Of a stretch of DNA of 53,768 bases, positions 34,982 through 42,681 are shown piece after piece. The notes under the pieces are model-generated. The model ran no database searches, had not been told where the DNA came from, and saw only the letters and a program-made list of their open reading frames with translations. Position numbers and translations under genes: made by a program. Numbering within the stretch: position 1 is the first letter of the stretch; every line of letters begins with the position of its first letter. Source of the stretch: Candidatus Merdivicinus faecavium (lineage in GTDB: Bacteria; Bacillota; Clostridia; Oscillospirales; Ruminococcaceae). The DNA lies in assembly GCA_018716285.1 (NCBI GenBank), contig DVKD01000026.1, positions 1-53,768 on the forward strand, written 5' to 3'.

Positions 34982-35024
34982 AAAAGCCCCGGGAATATCC
35001 AATTCGGATATTCCCGGGGCTTTT
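34982..35024. terminator. bidirectional terminator
   Basis: AAAAGCCCCGGGAATATCC (34982-35000) and GGATATTCCCGGGGCTTTT (35006-35024) are perfect complements. It ends the fucosidase gene and the convergent nitroreductase unit. Confidence 0.92.
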
Positions 35025-35084
35025 ATGCTTCATTTGGCGGGCAGAAAAAGGCAGGGGCCGCGGCAGTCTTCTTTCTGCGGGAGG

Positions 35085-35684
35085 TTACCATTTGTTCCAG
35101 CGCACCCTATTTTCTACTGTCGCCTGAACCTGCGACGGCAGGAGCGCGTCTTTTGCCGGATAGCCCAAAATAACTAAAGCCGGCAGATAATAGCCGTCGG
35201 GAATTTTCAAAAATTCCTTGATTTGTTCCGGCTCTTTTTTCACCGGGATGTGGACGACAGAGCCGAGTCCCTCCGCAGTTGCGGCAAGAAGCATATTTTC
35301 CACCAGCGCCCATGCCGCGCCGTAATCCATGAGTCCATAGCCGTTCTTATCATTGCTCAAAGGGTATTTCTGCTTAAAGTAAGGCAAGATCACACAAGAG
35401 GCTTCCTCAATCATGGTACGCTGGCGGGGATAGGCGATCTGAAACATTTCCTGCTGAGGCGTTTTGGGTACCTGAATGCGGCAGGGATAGGGACGGATGA
35501 ATTTTGCCAGATCCATAATAACAGCCTTATCCGTCAGTGTGACAAGTTCCCAGCGTCTTTGATGGTTAGACGACGGGGCCTTCAAACCGGCGTCCAAAAT
35601 CCGCACCAATATCTCTCTGGAAATTTCTCGGTCCTCAAATTGCCGGATGCTTCGTCTCCTGTTGATTACTTCGTAAAATTCCAT
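35085..35684 (-). CDS. nitroreductase-family flavoprotein
   Basis: A 199-residue FMN oxidoreductase. It starts MEFYEVINRRRSIRQFEDRE, the canonical Arg-Arg-Ser-Ile-Arg FMN-binding motif, and has APSSNHQRRWELV (about 36-48) and the C-terminal block VKKEPEQIKEFLKIPDGYYL followed by ALVILGYPAKD. Such enzymes use NAD(P)H to reduce nitro compounds, quinones or dehalogenation substrates; the electron acceptor is unknown. It starts 3 bases after the MarR gene stop, and GGAGG within the end of that gene is its ribosome site, so the two are coupled. A MarR/nitroreductase pair suggests induction by an aromatic or electrophilic compound. Confidence 0.9.
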   Translation of the reverse strand: MEFYEVINRRRSIRQFEDREISREILVRILDAGLKAPSSNHQRRWELVTLTDKAVIMDLAKFIRPYPCRIQVPKTPQQEMFQIAYPRQRTMIEEASCVILPYFKQKYPLSNDKNGYGLMDYGAAWALVENMLLAATAEGLGSVVHIPVKKEPEQIKEFLKIPDGYYLPALVILGYPAKDALLPSQVQATVENRVRWNKW

Positions 35685-35687
35685 TGG

Positions 35688-36140
35688 CTAGTCCTCCGCT
35701 TCCTGATTTACCAGCAGGGTCAGATTTTCCGTAAATATTCGTGACAGGTCAATGAGCTGCTTTTGCTCCTCCGGTGTAAGCATGGACATAGCCGTGTCCT
35801 CCGCCCATGTGATGTGGCGCACGACTTTTTCACAATATGCCCGCCCGGTTTCCGTCATTTGGATAATTTTGCTCCGTTTGTTTTCCGGCATTTCGGTAAC
35901 CGTAACATAGCAGTCGGAAAGCAGGTTTTTGATAATTAAGTTCACGGTCTGTTTGGACTGAAAGGTCCTCCTGCATATCTCTGCCTGTGTCATCCCGTCT
36001 TTTGCGTAAAAAAGCGCATTTACTACGAGCAGGGTTTTCATCAGCATCCCGTGGCGTTTTGCGTACTCATCATACAGGGCAAATTGCTCATCTCTGAATT
36101 TGCAGTAGAGATATGCGTTTTTCCGGTCTTCCTTTGTCAT
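35688..36140 (-). CDS. MarR-family transcriptional regulator
   Basis: A 150-residue dimeric winged-helix regulator. The wHTH is at about 45-110 (TQAEICRRTFQSKQTVNLII as recognition region; TEMPENKRSKIIQMTETGRA as wing), framed by the dimerisation helices at both ends. Coupled to the nitroreductase gene, which it probably represses until a ligand binds. The promoter region has the 10-bp palindrome ATAGGCCTAT just inside the -35 element, a candidate operator for autoregulation. ATG 36140 follows GAAGGG. Confidence 0.92.
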   Translation of the reverse strand: MTKEDRKNAYLYCKFRDEQFALYDEYAKRHGMLMKTLLVVNALFYAKDGMTQAEICRRTFQSKQTVNLIIKNLLSDCYVTVTEMPENKRSKIIQMTETGRAYCEKVVRHITWAEDTAMSMLTPEEQKQLIDLSRIFTENLTLLVNQEAED

Positions 36141-36187
36141 AATTTGCCCTTCTTAGTCTATTTTTTTACCATCAATTTCTTGACTTT

Positions 36188-36216
36188 ATTGTACCAAAAA
36201 AGCATAGGCCTATCAA
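36188..36216 (-). promoter_or_regulatory. promoter and possible operator of the MarR/nitroreductase pair
   Basis: Minus strand TTGATA (36216-36211), 17-base spacer, TACAAT (36193-36188). The palindrome ATAGGCCTAT overlaps the -35 edge; a partial repeat CCTATGC recurs near 36263. The following bases up to 36370 hold no gene I can support. Confidence 0.72.
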
Positions 36217-36370
36217 GACCTTCCCCCCGATCCGGAATTTTTCGGGGTTTGGCCTTGATGCAGCCTATGCTTTCTGTTTTGGAATCTGCGCCGCCGACCG
36301 TCAAAAATCCGGCGGATCAGGCGGAGGCAGGCATTTACAGGTCGGTTGATTTTCAAGGGGCCGAAGTACT

Positions 36371-38896
36371 TTAGATATCAGTCCGGAAGGAGAAAATGCG
36401 CTTATTCCCGTCCGCGGAGAAGGGGCCGGTGCGCTGGACGCTGCCGTCAGGGTTGATAACCGTGACGGAGGCGAGCTGCTCTTCCGTCCGGAAGCTGCCC
36501 TGCTGCGCGTTCAGGGTCAGGGTCCTCTCCTGCTCCCTCCAGGAGAGGAGCACCTCGGCGTACCCGCCTGTTTCATAGGCATAGCCATCGCCGCCGTCGC
36601 GATACCAAGCAAATTCGGCGTCGCCGCCGCTGTACACCCGGATTTCGACCGGATTTTCGGCACAGGTGTGCAGGGTTTCCGGTCCGGTGAGCAGGATGGA
36701 GCCGGCCTTTACGAAGAGAGGCAGCGTTTCCAGCGGCGCATCCGCTGTAACGGAAGCCCCGCCCTCGTGCCAGAGGTTGGTCCAGAAATCATACCAGCCG
36801 CACCCGGCGGGAAGATAGACCTCCCGGCTGGACGCGCCCGGCTCGGTCACGGGGCAGACCATCAGGCTGGGGCCGAAAAGGTACTGGTCGGCGATTTCCC
36901 AGGTCCGGCGGTCAGCGCGGAAGTCCATCCAGAGGCTGCGCATCATCGTGCCCTGATACCGGGTGATCTGCCAGGCGAGGGAGTAGATGTAGGGGAGCAG
37001 GCGGTAGCGCAGCATAAGGTAGCGGTGAAGGATGCGCTCCACCTCTTCCCCGAACTGCCAGACCTCCCGCGGGTTTTTTGTGCCGTGCGCCCGGAAGATG
37101 GGGCAGAAGGCGCCGAACTGGAACCAGCGGACATAAAGCTCCCGGTATTCCGGCGAATCGCAGCCGCCTCCCATGAAGCCCCCGATGTCCGAGGTCCAGT
37201 AGGGCAGGCCGGAGAGGGTGTACTGCAGCCCGTCGGCGATCTGCCTGCGGAAGGTCTGCCAGGAATACCAGGTGTCGCCCGACCATACCGCCGTCGCGTA
37301 TTTCTGGATGCCTGCAAACCCTGTCCGGGAGAGGATGAAGACCCGTTTTTGGGCGTCCGACTGCCGCTGGTGTTCGTAAATGCCTCTCGAATGGGCGAGC
37401 GTGTAGGCGTTGAGCCAGCGGGCGGCCGGTCCGCGGCAGGTATCGTACATGTGGTAGGCCCCCTGGATGCTCCAGAGGTTCGGCTCGGTGCCGTCCAGCC
37501 ACCAGGCGTCCACCCCCTTGCGGAAGAGCCCCTCCTCCATCCGCCGCCACAGGGCGTCGCGGGCTTCGGGGTTCCAGGCGTCATAATAATTTTTGCGGAA
37601 GCCCTGGAGGGCGGCGGTGTAGTTGCCGATCCCTTTGAGGGCCGCATCGTCCATGAGGAAGCCCCTCTGCCGGAATTCCTCATAGGCGGGGCTCTTGCTT
37701 CCCTCCCCGAAATTCGGCCAGACGCTCACCATGAAATGGATGTCCTGGCTGTGCAGCGTCCGGATGACTTCCTCGATATTTTCCGCGTAATCCGGCGAGA
37801 ATTCCAGCGCGTTCCAGCCGAAATCCCCCCAGTACTGCCAGTCCTGCACAATGGCGTCGATGGGGTGTCCGCGGCGGCGGTGCTCTGCGGCGACGTCCAG
37901 CACTTCCTGTCCCGTCCGGTAGCATTCCTTGCTCTGCCAGTAGCCGTAAGCCCATTTGGGGAAGAGGGGCGCGTCTCCGGTCAGGCGGCGGTAAGCCCTC
38001 ACGACCCCCGCTGCTTCGGGTCCGTAGAGGAAGCAGTAGTCGACGCCGCTCCCGACCTCCGACCAGACAGAGGTCTCCTCCCGCTGGCTGGGCGTCTGGT
38101 AGGAGAGGGCGGCGCAGGCGTTTAAGAGGACCGGGTACTCCTTCCCGGCTTCCAGCCAGGCTGTGCCGGTGTAGAAGTTTGCGTGCCAGGAGGTGCCGCG
38201 TTCGATCACCATCGTGTCGCCGATTTTCAAGGTCATATCCTCGTAGCCCAGATTTTTGTTGAGCTTTTCGAGAATCCAGACGTACTCTCCGGTCTGCGCG
38301 GGGGTAAAGACGGCGCTGGAGGTTTTGGTGCAGGGATTAAATTCCAGGGGGAGGGGCGTCCGCTTCCGGTTTAATTCGGTGAGGGAACAGTTATTCCAGA
38401 GCACCCCGTACCCTTTGGTGGAAACAAAGACCGGGACGGCGCTGATGGTGTTGAACTGGTTAAGGTGGACAAAGCGGCCCTTGTAGTTTACTGCGCCGTC
38501 CGCCTGCTGTCCCATCCCGCCGATGAGCTCGTCCTCCGGCGAGCAAAAGACCTGCTCAACGCTGCCGGTCCAGCCGTTTTCTGCGGAGGTGCGGACAAAA
38601 TGTACGGCCTTCTCCCGCAGAAGTTCCGCGCCGGTTGCCTGTTCGCAGAAGCAGAGGGTTTCATCCGAGCTGGTATAGACTGCGCGGATGAGCCCCGTCT
38701 CCACTATGACGGAGTCCGGCGTTTGCTGTACCGTCCAGCCGCTGTATTCCGGCAGTGCGCCGGTCAGGATGAGCTCCTCGCCGTCCGGCTGCGGAACAGG
38801 CTGCTTCCGGACCCGGATGATGCCGGCATCCGGTATCGTAAGCTTGAGCGCCCCCTCCTTCATTTCAATGAGGACGCCGTTTGTGATTCGTTTCAT
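36371..38896 (-). CDS. glycoside hydrolase family 31 (alpha-xylosidase/alpha-glucosidase-like)
   Basis: An 841-residue cytoplasmic enzyme. Domains in order: N-terminal beta-sandwich (about 1-180), a PA14-like insert at about 190-265, the (beta/alpha)8 barrel (about 300-690) and C-terminal beta-sheet domains. Catalytic residues are visible: Asp468 in AWWLDGTEP (nucleophile) and Asp541 in VWSGDTWYSW (acid/base); LPYWTSDIGGFMGGG closes the active site. The PA14 insert and the WWLD form resemble alpha-xylosidases such as Xyl31A, so release of xylose from xyloglucan-type oligosaccharides is a good guess, but glucosidase or sulfoquinovosidase activity cannot be excluded. It follows the permease gene by 13 bases and ends the second sugar-uptake operon. 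No signal peptide. Confidence 0.92.
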   Translation of the reverse strand: MKRITNGVLIEMKEGALKLTIPDAGIIRVRKQPVPQPDGEELILTGALPEYSGWTVQQTPDSVIVETGLIRAVYTSSDETLCFCEQATGAELLREKAVHFVRTSAENGWTGSVEQVFCSPEDELIGGMGQQADGAVNYKGRFVHLNQFNTISAVPVFVSTKGYGVLWNNCSLTELNRKRTPLPLEFNPCTKTSSAVFTPAQTGEYVWILEKLNKNLGYEDMTLKIGDTMVIERGTSWHANFYTGTAWLEAGKEYPVLLNACAALSYQTPSQREETSVWSEVGSGVDYCFLYGPEAAGVVRAYRRLTGDAPLFPKWAYGYWQSKECYRTGQEVLDVAAEHRRRGHPIDAIVQDWQYWGDFGWNALEFSPDYAENIEEVIRTLHSQDIHFMVSVWPNFGEGSKSPAYEEFRQRGFLMDDAALKGIGNYTAALQGFRKNYYDAWNPEARDALWRRMEEGLFRKGVDAWWLDGTEPNLWSIQGAYHMYDTCRGPAARWLNAYTLAHSRGIYEHQRQSDAQKRVFILSRTGFAGIQKYATAVWSGDTWYSWQTFRRQIADGLQYTLSGLPYWTSDIGGFMGGGCDSPEYRELYVRWFQFGAFCPIFRAHGTKNPREVWQFGEEVERILHRYLMLRYRLLPYIYSLAWQITRYQGTMMRSLWMDFRADRRTWEIADQYLFGPSLMVCPVTEPGASSREVYLPAGCGWYDFWTNLWHEGGASVTADAPLETLPLFVKAGSILLTGPETLHTCAENPVEIRVYSGGDAEFAWYRDGGDGYAYETGGYAEVLLSWREQERTLTLNAQQGSFRTEEQLASVTVINPDGSVQRTGPFSADGNKRIFSFRTDI

Positions 38897-38909
38897 GCTG
38901 CCCCTCCTT

Positions 38910-39815
38910 TTATCCCTTGATGGAGCCGATCATGACGCCCTTGACAAAGTACTTCTGCGCGAACGGATAGGCGCAGAGAATGGGCGCAGTTGCAACGACG
39001 ATGAGGGAGTACTTGAGCACGGCGACCGAGTTGAGCATGAGAATCGCCTGCTCCGGGTCGACCAGGTCGGACAGGTTCATCTCGTTGAGGACCAGAAGCT
39101 CGCGCATGATATTCTGGAGCGGCAGCTTCTCCCGGTCGTTTAAGTAGATCATGGCGTTGAAATAGGCGTTCCAGTGGTTGACCGCCGAAAAGAGGGCGTT
39201 GACCGCAATAATCGCCTTGGAGAGCGGCAGAACAAAGGAGAAAAAGTACCGGGTGTCGTTGCATCCGTCGATACTCGCCGCCTCGTACATCTCATATGGG
39301 ATGCTCGACTGGATAAAGGTGCGGGTGATGATCATGTTGTAGACCGAGAGGGCCCCGGGGATGACCATGACCCAAAAGGTGTTCATCAGGTGAAGGTTAT
39401 TGATATTGATGTAGGCGGGGATCATGCCGCCGGAGAAGAACATGGTGAAGGTGAAGACCAGCATGAGAAATCCCCGGCCCTTCAAGTCGCGGCGGGAGAG
39501 CGGGTAGGCGGTAATCATAGCCATCGCGACGTTGATAACCGTCCCCACACTGGTGTAGAGCAGCGTGTTCCAGTAGGCGCGCAGGATATCGCCGTTTCGG
39601 AAAACGGTCTTATACCCTTCCAGGTTCAGCTCCACCGGCCACAGGACGACCCGCCCGGAGGAGACCGCGTCTCCCGAGGAGAAGGACGCCGATAATACAA
39701 AGATCATCGGATAGAGCGCGATGACCAGCAGAATGGACATGATGACGCCCGATATGATGTAGTAAACGGTATCGCCTTTCGAATTGACGATCCGGTTTCT
39801 GACAGCCTGCTTCAT
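38910..39815 (-). CDS. sugar ABC transporter permease, YtcP/LplC type (second operon)
   Basis: A 301-residue six-helix permease. The start at 39815 (MKQAVRNRIVNSKGDTVYYI) has AGGGAGG upstream; the longer frame begins inside the preceding gene. The docking loop is PYEMYEAASIDGCNDTRYFF (about 170-190) and the end is FVKGVMIGSIKG, matching its counterpart in the first operon. Together with the LplB-type subunit upstream it imports the ligand of the binding protein. The start lies 13 bases after that gene's stop. Confidence 0.94.
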   Translation of the reverse strand: MKQAVRNRIVNSKGDTVYYIISGVIMSILLVIALYPMIFVLSASFSSGDAVSSGRVVLWPVELNLEGYKTVFRNGDILRAYWNTLLYTSVGTVINVAMAMITAYPLSRRDLKGRGFLMLVFTFTMFFSGGMIPAYININNLHLMNTFWVMVIPGALSVYNMIITRTFIQSSIPYEMYEAASIDGCNDTRYFFSFVLPLSKAIIAVNALFSAVNHWNAYFNAMIYLNDREKLPLQNIMRELLVLNEMNLSDLVDPEQAILMLNSVAVLKYSLIVVATAPILCAYPFAQKYFVKGVMIGSIKG

Positions 39816-39828
39816 GATGCTCCCTCCC

Positions 39829-40758
39829 TTACCAAAGGCTGGTCTCGCCGAGCCGCTTGGTGACATAATTGACAATGATGAGCAGCGCGAAATTGATGAC
39901 GGAGTTGAAAAGGCCCACCGCCGTCGCATAGGAGAAATCCCCGCCGCTCATTAAGCCCACCTTGTAGACGTAGGTGGAGATGACCTCGCTTCGGCTGCGG
40001 TTGAGGTCGTTTTGCAGGAGCAGCACCTTTTCAAAACCGATGTTCATGATGCCGCCGGCATTCATGATGAGCATGATGCTCGCCGTGGGGAGGATGGCGG
40101 GCAGGTCGATGTGCAGCACCCGCTGGAAGCGGCTGGCCCCGTCGATCTGCGCGGATTCATGCAGTTCCATATCGACGCCGGAGAGGGCCGCCATATAGAT
40201 GATGCTCCCCCAGCCAAGGCCCTGCCAGATCCCCGACCACACATAAATGTGGCTGAAAGCGCCGGGGTTTGCAAAGATGTCAGGCATGATACTCCCTGTA
40301 ACCGCCTGATAGGCGAGCCCGAAAACACCCGAAAGGGGGTTGAAAAGCTGCATGATCATGCCGATCATGACGACAACCGAGATAAAGTGCGGCATATACA
40401 GCACCGTCTGCACGACTTTGGTATAGCGCTTGCCGGGGAAGGAGTGCAGGATAAGGGCGAGGATGATCGGGAGCGGGAAGCTCGCGATCAGGGAGTAAAG
40501 GGATACCGAGAGGGTGTTCCAGAGGATCTTTCCGAAATCATGGTACCGGAAAAATTTGGCGAAGTTTTCAAATCCCACCCATTCGCTGCCCCAGATGCCC
40601 AGCGTGAAATCATAGTCGCGGAAGGCAATCTGCGCGCCGACCATCGGCGCGTAGGCAAACAGGATGATGTAGATGATCGGGACCAGCAGGAAAAGATAAA
40701 GCCGCCATTTGGACAGATAGTCCTTGCGGAATTTGACAAAAGCAGATTGACTTTTCAT
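39829..40758 (-). CDS. sugar ABC transporter permease, LplB type (second operon)
   Basis: A 309-residue permease with six helices, beginning MKSQSAFVKFRKDYLSKWRL and a first helix at about 21-40 (FLLVPIIYIILFAYAPMVG). The docking loop MELHESAQIDGASRFQRVLH and the end VTKRLGETSLW mirror the LplB subunit of the first operon. ATG 40758 follows AAGGACGG. A hairpin lies between this gene and the binding-protein gene upstream. No ATPase is encoded in the operon. Confidence 0.94.
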   Translation of the reverse strand: MKSQSAFVKFRKDYLSKWRLYLFLLVPIIYIILFAYAPMVGAQIAFRDYDFTLGIWGSEWVGFENFAKFFRYHDFGKILWNTLSVSLYSLIASFPLPIILALILHSFPGKRYTKVVQTVLYMPHFISVVVMIGMIMQLFNPLSGVFGLAYQAVTGSIMPDIFANPGAFSHIYVWSGIWQGLGWGSIIYMAALSGVDMELHESAQIDGASRFQRVLHIDLPAILPTASIMLIMNAGGIMNIGFEKVLLLQNDLNRSRSEVISTYVYKVGLMSGGDFSYATAVGLFNSVINFALLIIVNYVTKRLGETSLW

Positions 40759-40780
40759 AAAACCGTCCTTTCTGACAAAT

Positions 40781-40805
40781 CAGGGAGCGGCAAAGCCGCT
40801 CCCTG
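40781..40805 (-). promoter_or_regulatory. intercistronic hairpin, second sugar operon
   Basis: CAGGGAGCGGC (40781-40791), loop AAA, GCCGCTCCCTG (40795-40805). It lies between binding-protein and permease genes, exactly as in the first operon, and lacks a good T-run. Confidence 0.68.
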
Positions 40806-40827
40806 AACCAGTTATTTCCGCAGCCGG

Positions 40828-42525
40828 TTATTCCGCGTTCGCGCGGTCGAATCCGCTCTGCCGCAGGGCAACATATTCGTCCAGCCCCATCTCGTCCAGA
40901 GTCTTGAGGTAGTTGTCCCAGTCGTCGAGCGAACGGTTGCCGGTGATGAATTCCGCCATCGAGGAGGTCACATAGTCCATCATATCCGCGTAGTCGGCAA
41001 GCTTGTCCAGCTCTTCCTCGTCGTGCAGGAACTTGGTCACATACTCGTCCGGGATCTTGTCGTAGTAGATATCCAGGTGGGTGGTGTTGTAGTTGGTCTT
41101 GCTGTCCAGGTCCGGGTCGTCCTTATAGGCAAAGGACTGGTAGAGAGCTTCGCTCAAAGGAGTAGAGTAGGGATGCGCGCCCTGCCAGTGCTCATTCTGC
41201 GGCTGGCCCCAGATGTCGGTGGAGCCGTAAATGGTGCCGACGTACTTGACGGGGGTGTACTGCTCGAACATCGGCAGGTAGTCCTGAGTGATTTCGGGAT
41301 CGTCGGTCCAGTGGACGTCCTTTTCGCCGTACCGGGCGGTCCAGGACTGTTCCTCGCCGAAGAACCAGTCGCCGCAGCGGAAGGCAAGCTCCGGATCCTC
41401 CGCATCCTTTGTGATGTACCAGATGCGGCCGGCGGTGCTGGGCTGGTAGGAGACGCCGCAGACGCCGTTGGGGCCGGTGAGCGGCTCGAGCAGGGCCATA
41501 CGGCCGACGACAGCGGGATCTGAGCCGAACATGCTGGTGGAGCCGGCACAGGTCACGCCGACGACAGCTTCCTCAGCAGTTAAGAGGGTTTTGAGCTGGG
41601 TGCTGTCCTGGGTGAAGCTTAAGGGGGACAGGAGGCCGTCCTGCACCAGGCCGTAAATGTATTCCAGGCCCGCTTTCCATTCATCGGTCGTGAAGGCAGG
41701 GGAGAGCTTGCCGTTTTCAACGACCATGTAGTCAGCGCCCGGGGTGGTCTGGATAAAGGCGTTCATTAAGAAGGTAGTGGGGTCGATACCGTAGCCTTCC
41801 TTTGCCGACATCATGGGGATCTCGTCCGATTTGCCGTTTCCGTTCAAGTCGTTGCTCTTGAAAGCTTCCAGCATCGCGCGGAATTCCTCGGTCGTCGTGG
41901 GAGCTTCCATATTGAGCTGGTCGAGCCATTCCTGGTTTACCCAGGTGCGGTAAGCCGCTTCGTTCCAGGGGAAGGGGTTATAAGAGAATAGACTGTAATA
42001 TTTTCCGTCGGCAAAGCGGATGGAGTTCATGATGATATCCCGCTCCCCGTCAAACCGGGAAGAGCTGATATTCACCGAGATTTCGGGATCGGCGTAATAG
42101 TCGGTTACATCGACCAAAACCCCTTTGGAGGCGTAATCCTGGGCAACTGTATCCGAAAGACTCATGCACAGGACATCCGGGAGATCCGAGTTGGAGCTGA
42201 CCCAGAGGGAGACCTTGGTGTTGGCGTCCTCCGAGGTCGCGGGGAGGAGGGTGAACTCCAGATTGACGTTCATGTCCTCCTCCAGCCAAGTCGTCAGCAT
42301 ATTTGTATCGAAATCTTCCACATTCGGGTTTTGGGGAATCGCAATCGAGAGCGTTTTCACGGCATCCCCGTCTTCGCTGGCGGAAGCGGCGGAACTGGAC
42401 GGATTCGATGAGGTGGAGGCGGTCGAGCTGCCGCCCGTGCCGCTGTCGCAGCCAGCGGCTGCGCAGGCCATCATGGCGGACAGAATGAAAAGCAGGGAAC
42501 GCTTGCTCCATTTGGATAATTTCAT
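40828..42525 (-). CDS. extracellular solute-binding lipoprotein (second operon)
   Basis: A 565-residue LplA-like sugar-binding lipoprotein. The start at 42525 follows AAAGGAG and yields a signal peptide with Cys26 in AAAGCDSG, then a Gly/Ser/Thr tether (about 27-50). The mature domain starts VKTLSIAIPQNPNVEDF and contains the calcium-type loop DLNGNGKSDEIPM (about 232-244) common in binding proteins for large oligosaccharides. A C-terminal block DNYLKTLDEMGLDEYVALRQ is shared in style with the first operon's protein (MNEMGLPRVLEIRQAAYDRF). Clustered with a GH31 enzyme, so the ligand is probably an alpha-linked plant or host oligosaccharide. The promoter has AraC-like repeats. Confidence 0.94.
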   Translation of the reverse strand: MKLSKWSKRSLLFILSAMMACAAAGCDSGTGGSSTASTSSNPSSSAASASEDGDAVKTLSIAIPQNPNVEDFDTNMLTTWLEEDMNVNLEFTLLPATSEDANTKVSLWVSSNSDLPDVLCMSLSDTVAQDYASKGVLVDVTDYYADPEISVNISSSRFDGERDIIMNSIRFADGKYYSLFSYNPFPWNEAAYRTWVNQEWLDQLNMEAPTTTEEFRAMLEAFKSNDLNGNGKSDEIPMMSAKEGYGIDPTTFLMNAFIQTTPGADYMVVENGKLSPAFTTDEWKAGLEYIYGLVQDGLLSPLSFTQDSTQLKTLLTAEEAVVGVTCAGSTSMFGSDPAVVGRMALLEPLTGPNGVCGVSYQPSTAGRIWYITKDAEDPELAFRCGDWFFGEEQSWTARYGEKDVHWTDDPEITQDYLPMFEQYTPVKYVGTIYGSTDIWGQPQNEHWQGAHPYSTPLSEALYQSFAYKDDPDLDSKTNYNTTHLDIYYDKIPDEYVTKFLHDEEELDKLADYADMMDYVTSSMAEFITGNRSLDDWDNYLKTLDEMGLDEYVALRQSGFDRANAE

Positions 42526-42583
42526 GATCGTTGCTCCTTTCGCGCTGCTGATGTAAATTTTAGCATCGCTGCTATTTGCCACC

Positions 42584-42644
42584 ATTGTAACAAAAGGAGC
42601 GGGGAAGCGCAACTGGCAATCCGGTTTCCGGCTCACAAATCCGG
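42584..42644 (-). promoter_or_regulatory. promoter and AraC-like direct repeats of the second sugar operon
   Basis: Minus strand TTGCGC (42612-42607), 17-base spacer, TACAAT (42589-42584). Upstream, CCGGATT repeats at 42624-42618 and 42644-42638, a 20-base period, and GAGCCG occurs beside both copies. The layout matches that of the first sugar operon although the motif differs. Confidence 0.7.
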
Positions 42645-42681
42645 CCGTTTTGCGGCTCTCATTTTCCGCCGGACTCTCAAA

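Noticed and set aside
36221-36370. Possible plus-strand gene fragment ending GAGIYRSVDFQGAEVL
   Set aside because: No ribosome site and no recognised family; I see nothing else in this gap apart from a GC-rich dyad.
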